From contig CAMWIS010000062.1 of NCBI GenBank assembly GCA_947174375.1, positions 1 to 8,987 on the forward strand: a DNA stretch of 8,987 nt, written 5' to 3'. This document shows positions 1 to 8,200 of the stretch, piece after piece. Source of the DNA: an uncultured Bacteroidales bacterium (GTDB taxonomy: Bacteria > Bacteroidota > Bacteroidia > Bacteroidales > P3). Position 1 is the first letter of the stretch; each line of letters opens with the position of its first letter. The notes under the pieces were generated by a model. It saw only the letters and a program-made list of their open reading frames with translations, was not told where the DNA came from and made no database searches. The translations under genes were made by a program, and so were the position numbers.

Positions 1-966
1 CGAGACCTGCGGGCGGTAGTTGAAATCGCGTTGCAGGGCCGTGGTGTCGGCATCGGTGCGGTACACGTCGCCGGGCTGCATCCCGACGTATTCCTTGACG
101 GCTTCCTTTCCGCTCACCTTCTCCAACGTGGCGATGAAATCGGTCAGGCGGACGGACTCGCCGCGGCCGATGTTGTAGATGCGGTAAAGGGCCTGTTTTT
201 CGGAAGGCGCGGGGCTTTCCAGCACCTTGACGATGCCCGTCACGATATCTGATATATACGTGAAATCGCGGTATAATTCGCCGCGGTTATAGACTTTTAT
301 CGGGTCGCCGTCGAGGATGGCCTTGAGGAACTTCATCGGCGCCATATCCGGACGACCCCACGGGCCATAGACCGTGAAGAAACGCAGGCCCGTCGTGCGC
401 AGGCCGTGCAGATGGCTATAGACGTGGCTCATCAGCTCGTCCGACTTCTTCGTGGCCGCATACAGGCTGACGGGATGGTCCACGGTATCGGCCTCGCTGT
501 ACGGGAATTTGTCGTTCAGGCCGTAAACGCTGCTCGAACTGGCATAGACCAGGTGGGCGACCGAAAAGCGGCGACAAGCCTCCAAAACGTTGAAAAAACC
601 CACCAAATTGCTCTCGATGTAGGCTTGCGGCTGCTCGATGGAGTAACGGACGCCGGCCTGCGCCGCCAAGTGGCAGACGGCCTCGAAGCGTTCACGCTCG
701 AAAAGCCGGTTCAACGCTTCGGTGTCGGTAATGTCCAGACGGACGAACGTATAGGGCGGCTGACCATCGCTTCCGGTGGCCGATACCGGCTCGCCGTAGG
801 GCGGGGCGGCCGGGAGGCCGCTTTCCCGCAGGCGCGCTTCTTTGAGCCGCAGGTCGTAGTACGTATTGAGGTTGTCCAGGCCCACGACCGTGTGTCCGGC
901 CTCCCGCAGGGCTTTGGCCGTATAAAAACCGATGAATCCGGCCGCGCCGGTAACGAGTATCTTCAT
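1..966 (-). CDS. UDP-glucuronate 4-epimerase (CapI-like SDR), 3' end cut by window edge
   Basis: Extended short-chain dehydrogenase that most likely converts UDP-glucuronate to UDP-galacturonate in the cytoplasm, using tightly bound NAD+. The frame is open from ATG 966 to base 1, giving 322 residues without a stop; family members run about 335-350 aa, so roughly 20-30 C-terminal residues lie outside the window. Visible features: Rossmann motif GAAGFIG (residues 7-13), the HLAAQAGVRYS stretch (99-109), SSSSVYG (143-149), the catalytic pair Y169xxxK173, and RFFTVYGPWGRPDMA further on. The last motif and AYIESNLVGF are characteristic of the CapI/GAE uronic-acid epimerases rather than GalE or RmlB. 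Residues about 49-71 form a Pro/Gly-rich loop longer than in short family members. The start codon overlaps the GT39 stop (ATGA) and follows a strong Shine-Dalgarno. Family assignment is firm; substrate is inferred by motif resemblance. Confidence 0.88.
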   Translation of the reverse strand, partial: MKILVTGAAGFIGFYTAKALREAGHTVVGLDNLNTYYDLRLKEARLRESGLPAAPPYGEPVSATGSDGQPPYTFVRLDITDTEALNRLFERERFEAVCHLAAQAGVRYSIEQPQAYIESNLVGFFNVLEACRRFSVAHLVYASSSSVYGLNDKFPYSEADTVDHPVSLYAATKKSDELMSHVYSHLHGLRTTGLRFFTVYGPWGRPDMAPMKFLKAILDGDPIKVYNRGELYRDFTYISDIVTGIVKVLESPAPSEKQALYRIYNIGRGESVRLTDFIATLEKVSGKEAVKEYVGMQPGDVYRTDADTTALQRDFNYRPQVS

Positions 967-2687
967 GGTCGTCCTCCTTCCGTTTCCATATCTTCCGTCT
1001 GTGTGCCGAACCACACCGCCGTATAGGGGCCTACCGTCCGCTGCGGCCTCCCGGCGCAGGCCGACGCCACCGCCGGCTCCGCGGCCAAAGCCCCGCTGCC
1101 GATGAACATCAGCAGCGGCCGCCCCGCCCCCGTCATGGCCTGTACCTCATCCCAACGCTGGATTTCGCGCACCGGCTGCTTGACGTAAGCGGCCATGCCC
1201 ACGGCCCGCCGCACGCGATAGGCGCCGTAAGCCACCGCCGGGTCATCCCAAACCAAGGCTTCGGCGTTTGGCATCCGTTCGGCCACCAAATCCCGCCCCG
1301 CCCGCGCCAACGCGCCGTAGCCCATGTAGGGATTGAGGGCGGGCAGGCGGAACGCGCCGAAAAAGACGGCCACGAACAGCGCCAGCCCCACCGTGCGGAC
1401 GGTGCCGGCCGTGTCGCGCCGACGCCACAACAGCCACCAGCCCCACAGACCGCCGGCCGTCAATACGGCGGCCGCTATATATATCGGAAAACCTTGCAAC
1501 AGGGATAAGGACGGTATCCGCGAAGGCAGACACAGCACGGCCGGCAAGGCCGACGTCAACGCCAAAAGCGGCACCGACACCAACAGCCGCGCCCAAACCT
1601 TGCCCTCCCAACGCGGCATCCTCAGCAGGACGTAATAGACCACGAACGGATAGACCGGCAGCAGATAGACTTCCAATTTGGCGCTCACGCAAGAGAGCAT
1701 GAGCAGGCTTGTCAGGAACACCGTCAGGAAAAAGCGCGGCAGGGCGGTACCGACAACCGCAACAGCCGCGGTATCCGAGGCCGGCCAGCGGCGGAAACGC
1801 GCGCCCAAAGCCGTCAACAGCACGGCCACATACAACAGCGACCAGGGGGCGGCCGCATGGCCGAAACTCCAGAAATAATAGAAGAAGCCCCGCTTATGGC
1901 TGAACGAATCCACGGCGCGGTGCACCGTCTGGTTGAACAGCAGGTTATGCAGATAATCGTAGCCGCCCTCCGCATAGACCATGCCCCACCAAAGCCCCGA
2001 CAGAGACAACAGCACGAGCCAGAACCGCCAGCCGAAACAACGGCGCCACAGACCCCGGCGGTAGGTCTTCCCGCAGCGTTCCACGAGCAGGAACGCCATC
2101 GCGCCCGCCACCGGTATCATCACGCCGTAAGGCCCTTTCGTAAACAAGGCCATAAAGACCAAGAGCGGGAACCACCAGCGGTCGCCCGCCTTTTCCCGTC
2201 CTTCGTATATACGGTAGAACACGCGCAAGGCCAGCACGATGAACAGGCTCATGAGCATATCCATGCGCAAGACCACCATGCCGCCCGCAAAGAAAGCCGT
2301 TGTCAGCAGCATCCACTGCCCCGCCCTGCGGCGCGGCAAACCCAAGCCGTCGGCTTCCTCTCCGCCGCCGCGCACCCAGCGGTCCATGACCGCCACGATG
2401 CCCAAGCCGGGCAAAATCGAAAACAGGCTCAAAAAGCCCATGCAGCCGTCGCCGAACAGCCAACGGCCCAACATGACGAGCCACAGGTAAAGCGGCGGCT
2501 TGTCGGCGTAGGGCTCCCCGTGATGGTAAAAGGCGAACCAGTGCCCTTCGCGCAGCGCCTCGTCGGCAATCGACATATAACGCAATTCGTTGGAGGGCGT
2601 GAAGTCGCGCAGTAGCGCCAGCGGCAACAGGGCCGCGAGCCACAGCAGATAACAGCCGTAATCCCTTATCCAAGCCCGGCCTTTCAT
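963..2687 (-). CDS. GT39 / ArnT-like polyprenyl-phosphate-sugar transferase (integral membrane)
   Basis: A 574-aa GT-C fold glycosyltransferase of the ArnT/PMT superfamily. Such enzymes take a sugar from a polyprenyl-phosphate donor and attach it to lipid A, LPS core or protein on the periplasmic side. The first transmembrane segment (about 11-27) leads into NELRYMSIADE (33-43), corresponding to the acidic first-loop motif of the family; then come ADKPPLYLW (61-69), RMDM (141-144), TKGPYG (183-188) and SAKLEVYLLP (335-344), matching the ArnT S-x-K-L-xx-Y-x-L-P loop. Many hydrophobic segments run to about residue 450, followed by a soluble tail (about 455-574), probably periplasmic. ATG 2687 overlaps the stop of the LAB_N gene by 4 nt. 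Homologues with known activity include ArnT (Ara4N to lipid A) and rhizobial RgtA-D (GalA to LPS). Sugar and acceptor here are not determined by the sequence. Confidence 0.88.
   Translation of the reverse strand: MKGRAWIRDYGCYLLWLAALLPLALLRDFTPSNELRYMSIADEALREGHWFAFYHHGEPYADKPPLYLWLVMLGRWLFGDGCMGFLSLFSILPGLGIVAVMDRWVRGGGEEADGLGLPRRRAGQWMLLTTAFFAGGMVVLRMDMLMSLFIVLALRVFYRIYEGREKAGDRWWFPLLVFMALFTKGPYGVMIPVAGAMAFLLVERCGKTYRRGLWRRCFGWRFWLVLLSLSGLWWGMVYAEGGYDYLHNLLFNQTVHRAVDSFSHKRGFFYYFWSFGHAAAPWSLLYVAVLLTALGARFRRWPASDTAAVAVVGTALPRFFLTVFLTSLLMLSCVSAKLEVYLLPVYPFVVYYVLLRMPRWEGKVWARLLVSVPLLALTSALPAVLCLPSRIPSLSLLQGFPIYIAAAVLTAGGLWGWWLLWRRRDTAGTVRTVGLALFVAVFFGAFRLPALNPYMGYGALARAGRDLVAERMPNAEALVWDDPAVAYGAYRVRRAVGMAAYVKQPVREIQRWDEVQAMTGAGRPLLMFIGSGALAAEPAVASACAGRPQRTVGPYTAVWFGTQTEDMETEGGRP
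964..979 (-). promoter_or_regulatory. Strong Shine-Dalgarno and ATGA overlap fixing the epimerase start
   Basis: On the minus strand AAGGAGG (979-973) sits 6 nt before ATG 966-964, inside the last codons of the GT39 gene, whose TGA stop (965-963) overlaps the start. It is the clearest initiation signal in the window; the other starts here show at most weak purine runs. Termination-reinitiation coupling reinforced by direct 30S recruitment is likely. Confidence 0.75.
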
Positions 2688-3403
2688 GCTTCCCGCGTTT
2701 TATTTGCGCCGTCAACGCCCTTGGCCGCCTTCATGCCCAACATGATGTTGCGGATATAGGCCACGAAGCCGAACGACTGTCCGAGAATGATGACCGGGTC
2801 GCGCCGGAAAAGCCCGTAGGAAACGATGAGGCCCGACCCCACGAGGCTGATGACCCAAAAGCCGACGGGCAGAATCGACGCCTTGCGCTTGTAGGAATAG
2901 AACCACTGGTAGATGAACCGCAGCGTGAACACGATCTGACCCGACGAGCCGAACAGCACGAGCCAGAACGGAATCCGCTCGTTCATGAAAAAGTCGCGCG
3001 CAAAGGCCTCCGCATTGCCGATGGCCAACAGCACGGCGGCCACGGGCGTAAGCGCCAGCACATAGCGGAACACGGCCGGCACGCGCGCCAAAAGCCCTTT
3101 CTCCCGCAGGTTCCAAAGGTATATATAATACGAAATGAACTGTCCGAAGATAATCGCGAAATCGTCGCGCAGCCACCCGTATATAAACAGCAGGTAGGAA
3201 CCCGCGATGCTCAGAATCCAATAGACGGAGGGCGAGACCACCTGACGCTTCCGTTCCGACAGCAACCACTGCAGGAGCAGACGCGCCGAGAACAAGGCCT
3301 GCGCCAGGAAACCGATGATGTAGAGCCACTTCATCGGTTCATCGCGCCACCACGTGGCGACGGATTCCCAAAGGGCGTTGAAATCAATGGCGGACAACAG
3401 CAC
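2684..3403 (-). CDS. Membrane protein with two tandem LAB_N domains; candidate lipid-linked sugar flippase
   Basis: A 239-aa membrane protein of the 'lipid-A-disaccharide synthase N-terminal domain' (LAB_N) family. The family name is misleading: the LpxB catalytic domain is absent. Residues 26-99 and 147-220 are an internal duplication that aligns without gaps at 25 of 74 identical positions, each copy carrying QW..S, P...W..S..GS, YG..R.D..II and GQ......Y..N, joined by a hydrophobic linker (about 108-130). The family's biochemical role is not established to my knowledge; its position between a GT2 and a GT39 gene, where Arn systems place the ArnE/ArnF flippase, suggests translocation of the polyprenyl-phosphate sugar. 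That is inference. The longest frame uses GTG 3403, 12 nt after the GT2 stop. The first ATG is codon 24 (MKWLYIIG), close to where the LAB_N domain begins, so the true start is uncertain. Confidence 0.82.
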   Translation of the reverse strand: MLLSAIDFNALWESVATWWRDEPMKWLYIIGFLAQALFSARLLLQWLLSERKRQVVSPSVYWILSIAGSYLLFIYGWLRDDFAIIFGQFISYYIYLWNLREKGLLARVPAVFRYVLALTPVAAVLLAIGNAEAFARDFFMNERIPFWLVLFGSSGQIVFTLRFIYQWFYSYKRKASILPVGFWVISLVGSGLIVSYGLFRRDPVIILGQSFGFVAYIRNIMLGMKAAKGVDGANKTREA

Positions 3404-3415
3404 GGCTTATCGGGT

Positions 3416-4168
3416 TTATTCAAAATTACGCTCTGAAATCACATAATGTATATACCGCTTCCTCATCCAGCGGTACGCGAAACAATCCATGAACGGGCCC
3501 ACGAGCCGGTTCCACAGATGGTATTTGGAAACGCCGGCCGTGCGCGGGAAATGGCGCACCGCTATTTCCTTGACCCGCCCGCCCTGCAACTGTATCAAGG
3601 CCGGCAGGAAACGGTGCATACCCGTAAAGAACGGCACGCGCTTGGCGTAATCGGTCCGCATGATTTTGAGCGGACAGCCCGTGTCGCTCACGCCGTCGTG
3701 CGTCATGGCGCGGCGGAAGCCGTTCGCTATCTTGGACTGCAGCTTCTTGAAGCCGGAGTCCTTGCGGTTGGCCCGCATCCCCATGACCAGCGCATACGCC
3801 TCCACGTGCGGCAACAGGAGGTTGAAATCTTCGGGCGTGGTCTGCAAGTCGGCGTCCATATAGCCCACGTAGTCCGAAACCGCCACGTCGATGCCGGCCT
3901 TCATGGCCGCGCTCAGACCCGCGTTCTTCGCAAAGGATATATAGTAAAAATGCGGATGCCGCGCGCAGATTTCCTTGATGAGCCGCAGGCTGCCGTCGGC
4001 CGAACCGTCGTTGACGAACAGCACGCAGGACGGCACGAGCGCCGTGGGCAGATAGGCCGAAAGCCGCGCTTCCAGGGCCGCCATATTGTCTTCCTCGTTA
4101 TATACCGGCACGATGATGGTCAGCGCGTAGGCGCCGCTTTCCGGCATCAAAATCGGTTTCTCCAACAT
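3416..4168 (-). CDS. GT2 polyprenyl-phosphate glycosyltransferase (DPM1/ArnC/RgtE-like)
   Basis: A 250-aa GT-A fold family 2 transferase that probably moves a nucleotide-sugar's sugar onto undecaprenyl phosphate at the cytoplasmic face of the inner membrane. Visible: TIIVPVYNEED (17-27), VNDGSADGS (52-60), KNAGLSAAMKAG (81-92), metal-binding DADLQTTPED (105-114), and SDTGCPLKIMR (161-171), HRFLPALI (185-192) and HFPRTAG.SK.H (206-217) of the DPM1/ArnC group. Unlike ArnC and GtrB there is no pair of C-terminal membrane helices, only a basic tail (RWMRKRYIHY, 233-242), so it is expected to be soluble or peripheral. The frame stays open upstream through prfB, but those residues are an out-of-frame shadow; ATG 4168, 11 nt after the prfB stop, is chosen. 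ATG 4147 (MPESGAY) is a possible alternative. The LAB_N and GT39 genes follow immediately. Confidence 0.87.
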   Translation of the reverse strand: MLEKPILMPESGAYALTIIVPVYNEEDNMAALEARLSAYLPTALVPSCVLFVNDGSADGSLRLIKEICARHPHFYYISFAKNAGLSAAMKAGIDVAVSDYVGYMDADLQTTPEDFNLLLPHVEAYALVMGMRANRKDSGFKKLQSKIANGFRRAMTHDGVSDTGCPLKIMRTDYAKRVPFFTGMHRFLPALIQLQGGRVKEIAVRHFPRTAGVSKYHLWNRLVGPFMDCFAYRWMRKRYIHYVISERNFE

Positions 4169-4179
4169 ACTTCCGAAAC

Positions 4180-5257
4180 TTATAACAACAATACGCTTTT
4201 GATCAATTCGTCGATGTCGCCGTCCAAAACCCCCTGGGTGTCGGACGTCTCGTAGTTCGAACGCAGGTCCTTGACCATGCGGTAGGGCTGCAACACGTAC
4301 GAACGGATTTGCGAACCCCATTCGATTTTCTTCTTGCTCCCCTCTATCTCGGCTATTTTCTCGCGCTTCTTGCGCATCTCGATTTCGTAGAGCTGCGATT
4401 TGAGCATCTGCATGGCCTTCTCGCGGTTCTGCAACTGGGAGCGCGTGATCTGGCACTCGATGATGATGCCCGTGGGCGCGTGCCGCAGGCGGACGGCCGT
4501 CTCCACCTTGTTGACGTTCTGACCGCCGGGGCCGCTCGAACGGTAGGTCTCCCACGTGATGTCGGCCGGGTTGACCTCTATCTCGATGTTGTCGTCGATG
4601 ACGGGATAGGCATAGACCGAAGCGAAGGACGTGTGACGCCGCGCCGCCGCGTCGAAAGGCGAAATCCGCACGAGCCGGTGCACGCCGTTCTCGCTCTTGA
4701 GATAACCGTAGGCGAAATCCCCCTCGAACTCCAGCGTGGCCGACTTGATGCCGGCCTGTTCGCCCTCCTGGCAGTCCACCACGCTGACCTTGTAGCCGTG
4801 GCGTTCGCCCCAGCGCATATACATCCGCATGAGCATCTGCGCCCAGTCCTGCGACTCGGTGCCGCCCGCGCCGGAATTGATCGTGACCATGCCGCCCAGA
4901 CGGTCTTCCTCCTCGGAAAGCATTTTCTTGAACTCCAGCTCCTCGACCTGCGTCCTGAACCGCTGCAAGACCTCATCCACGTCCGCTTCCGCGGCCTCGC
5001 CGGCCTCCAGGAACTCGCCCATGACCGCCACCTCGTCCTGCGTCTGCCGGATCGCCTCGTAAGCCTCTATCCACGTCTTCTGCGAACGGATGCCCTTGAG
5101 CGTCTTCTGCGCCTGCTTGGGGTCGTTCCAAAAGTCCTCCGCCTGCGTCTTGCGTTCTTCTTCCGCTACGAATTTTTCCTTGCCATCGATGTCAAAGAAA
5201 CCTCCTCAGCGCATCTAACCGCTGCGCTAAATCCTTTATCAGCTCTTCGTTGTACAT
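4180..5257 (-). CDS. prfB: Peptide chain release factor 2 (RF2), with programmed +1 frameshift
   Basis: RF2 recognises UAA and UGA stop codons in the ribosomal A site and triggers peptide release. Translation begins at ATG 5257 (MYNEELIKDLAQ...), reaches an in-frame TGA at 5194-5192 after 21 codons, and must shift +1 to continue as DIDGKEKFVAEEE. Skipping T5194 gives a 358-aa product, close to the 365 aa of E. coli RF2. The codon-recognition tripeptide SPF is at about 199-201 and the catalytic GGQ in SSGPGGQNVNK at about 244-246, both near their E. coli positions. The second frame alone has a possible GTG at 5031, but starting there would remove most of domain 1, so a simple ORF call is wrong. 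The gene starts 5 nt after the secA stop and ends in TAA, 11 nt before the GT2 start. Confidence 0.96.
5191..5206 (-). promoter_or_regulatory. prfB programmed +1 frameshift site
   Basis: The minus strand reads AGG AGG TTT CTT TGA C (5206 to 5191). It has the three canonical elements: a Shine-Dalgarno-like AGGAGG, the slippery CTT codon that re-pairs as TTT, and the weak stop TGA followed by C. The spacing equals the E. coli arrangement (AGG GGG TAT CTT TGA C). Scarce RF2 lets the ribosome pause and shift; abundant RF2 terminates, giving negative feedback on RF2 synthesis. Confidence 0.96.
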
Positions 5258-5262
5258 GATCT

Positions 5263-8200
5263 CTATTCGTCTTTGCCGTGACAGTTCTTGTATTTCTTGC
5301 CGCTGCCGCAGGGACAGGGGTCGTTGCGGCCCACTTTCTTTTCCACGTGCACGGGCTGCGGCTTGGCGCGTTCCTGCGTCTGATTCGTCTGAACCGGCGC
5401 GCGGCCTTCGTCGCCTGCGCTGTCGGGACGCGAAATGCGCATACGGCTCATGTCGGTCTGCTGCACGCGCGCTTCCTCCATCTGGGTTTGGGAAGCCATC
5501 GGCAGGTGGCCCAGGCAGAGGAACGCGCTCACGTCGCGGTTGATATCCACCATCAGCTGCTTGAACAGGTTGAACGCCTCGAACTTATAGATCAACAGCG
5601 GGTCTTTCTGCTCGTAGGTGGCGTTCTGAACCGACTGCTTGAGGTCGTCCATCTCGCGCAGGTGCTCTTTCCAGGCGTCGTCGATCACCGCCAGGCACAG
5701 CCCTTTCTGAATGGCCGAGATGATTTCCTTGCCGTTCGACTCCAGGCATTTCTTGATATTGGCCACGACGTTGAGCGTCTTGCGGCCGTCGGTAATCGGG
5801 ATGGCGATGTTCTCGAAACGGTCGCCCTGCCGTTCGTGCACCGACTCTATGACGGGATAGGCGGCGCGCATGATGGCTTCCGACTTCTGCTTGTAGGCCT
5901 CGTAAACGGCCTTGAAGACGGTCTCCGTCAGCTGCTCCTCCTTCATCGACAACGCCTCGTTCTCCCCTACGGGCGACGCCACGCCGAACGTGCGGATGAG
6001 ACGGCCGTTGAAATCCTCGTAGTCGCGGCTGTCCTTGAAGTCGGCCACCAGGTTCTCCACCGTGTCGTACATCATGTTGGCGATGTCGAGGCTGAGCCGC
6101 TCGCCGTAGAGCGCGTGACGGCGTTTCTTGTAGATGACCTCGCGCTGGGCGTTCATCACGTCGTCGTATTCCAACAGGCGCTTGCGGACGCCGAAATGGT
6201 TCTCCTCCACCTTCTTCTGCGCCCGTTCGATGGCGCGCGTGATCATGGGCGCCTGGATGACGTCGCCCTCCTTGTAGCCCATGCGGTCCATGACGGCCGC
6301 AATCCGCTGGGAGGCGAACAGACGCATCAGGTTGTCTTCCAACGAGACGAAGAACTGCGACGAGCCCGGGTCGCCCTGACGGCCGGCACGGCCGCGCAGC
6401 TGACGGTCCACGCGCCGCGACTCGTGACGCTCGGTGCCGATGATGGCCAGACCGCCGGCTTCCTTGACGCCCTCGCCCAGCTTGATGTCGGTACCACGGC
6501 CGGCCATGTTGGTGGCAATCGTCACCGTGCCTGCGCGGCCGGCCTCGGCCACGATATCGGCCTCTTTCTTATGCAGCTTGGCGTTCAGGACGTTGTGCGC
6601 GATGCCGCGGCCCTTGAGCATACGGCTCAGCAATTCCGAAATCTCGACCGACGTGGTGCCCACGAGCACCGGCCGCCCGGCCTGGGTCAGCGCCACAATC
6701 TCGTCGATGACGGCATTGTATTTCTCGCGCTTGGTCTTGTAAACCAAATCCTCGCGGTCTTCGCGGATGACGGGACGGTTGGTCGGGATGCAGACCACGT
6801 CCAGTTTGTATATATTCCAAAGTTCGCCCGCTTCCGTCTCGGCCGTACCGGTCATACCGGAGAGTTTGGCGTACATACGGAAATAGTTCTGCAACGTAAT
6901 CGTGGCGTAGGTCTGCGTGGCGGCCTCCACCTTGACGTTTTCCTTGGCTTCCAGGGCCTGGTGCAGACCGTCCGAATAACGGCGGCCGTCCATGATACGG
7001 CCCGTCTGTTCGTCCACAATCTTGACCTCGTTGTCGATGACGACGTATTCCACGTCTTTTTCGAACAGCGTGTAGGCCTTGAGCAACTGGTTGAGCGTAT
7101 GCACGCGGTCCGACTGAATCGCGTAGTCGCGCATGATCTCGTTCTTCTTCTCCGCCTTTTCGGCCTCGCTCAGCGGCTGTTTCTCCAGCTCGGCGATCTG
7201 CGCGCCCACGTCCGGCAGGATGTAGTACTGCGCGTCGTTCGCACCCGCGGAGAGGAAATCGACGCCGCGGTCGGTAAGGTCTATCGTGTTGAGCTTCTCG
7301 TCGATGACGAACAACAGCTTGTCGTCGATGACGTGCATATGCTTGCCCTGTTCCTGCAGGTAGAAATTCTCGGTCTTCTGCAAGAGCGTCTTCATGCCCG
7401 GCTCGCTGAGGAACTTGATGAGCGCCTTGTTCTTCGGCAAACCGCGGTGCGCCTGCAACAGCAACTCGCCGCCCTTCTTCTCGTCCTCGGCCGAGGGCGT
7501 ACCCGACAGCAGCCGCTTGGCTTCGGCCAGCACCTGCGTGATTTCGGTCCGCTGCGCGTTGTAGATTTTCTCGATCTGCGGCTTGAGCTGTTCGAAATCC
7601 TGGTTCTCGCCCTTGAACGTGGGGCCCGAAATGATCAGAGGCGTCCGCGCGTCGTCAATCAAGACCGAATCGACCTCATCCACAATCGCGTAGTTGTGCT
7701 TGCGCTGCACGAGCTCCTCCGGGTGGCGGCACATATTGTCGCGCAGGTAGTCGAAGCCGAATTCGTTGTTCGTACCGTAGGTGATGTCGGCCAGGTAAGC
7801 CTTGCGGCGCGCCTCGCTGCTGGGCTGGTGCTTGTCGATGCAGTCCACCTTCAGGCCGTGGAATTCAAACAGCATCCCCATCCATTCCGAGTCACGCTTG
7901 GCCAGATAGTCGTTGACCGTCACCACGTGGACGCCCTCGCCGGGCAAGGCGTTGAGGTAAACCGGCAACGTCTCCACGAGCGTCTTACCCTCGCCCGTGC
8001 TCATCTCGGCGATTTTGCCCTGATGCAGCACGATACCGCCGATAAGCTGCACGTCGTAGTGCACCATATCCCACCGGATGAGGTTGCCGCCCGCCATCCA
8101 CTGGTTCTTGTAGTAAGCCTTGCCGTCGCGGATGTTCACATTGTCGCGCGAGGCCGCCAGGTCGCCGTCCCACGGCATGGCCGTTACCTCCACCTCCTCG

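Noticed and set aside
406..2715. Several + and - strand ORFs of 60-256 codons over the epimerase and GT39 genes
   Set aside because: They are alternate frames of clearly coding sequence in GC-rich DNA, of Arg/Ala/Pro/Gly-rich or His-rich composition without domains or start signals.
3114..3121. TACCTTTG on the minus strand, a -7 box match inside the LAB_N gene
   Set aside because: It encodes Tyr-Leu-Trp codons in a conserved motif, lacks a -33 element at about 20 nt, and lies more than 400 bp from the next start.
3416..4555. 379-aa minus-strand version of the GT2 protein
   Set aside because: The first 129 residues come from an alternate frame of prfB and show no GT2 similarity. The GT2 domain begins just after ATG 4168.
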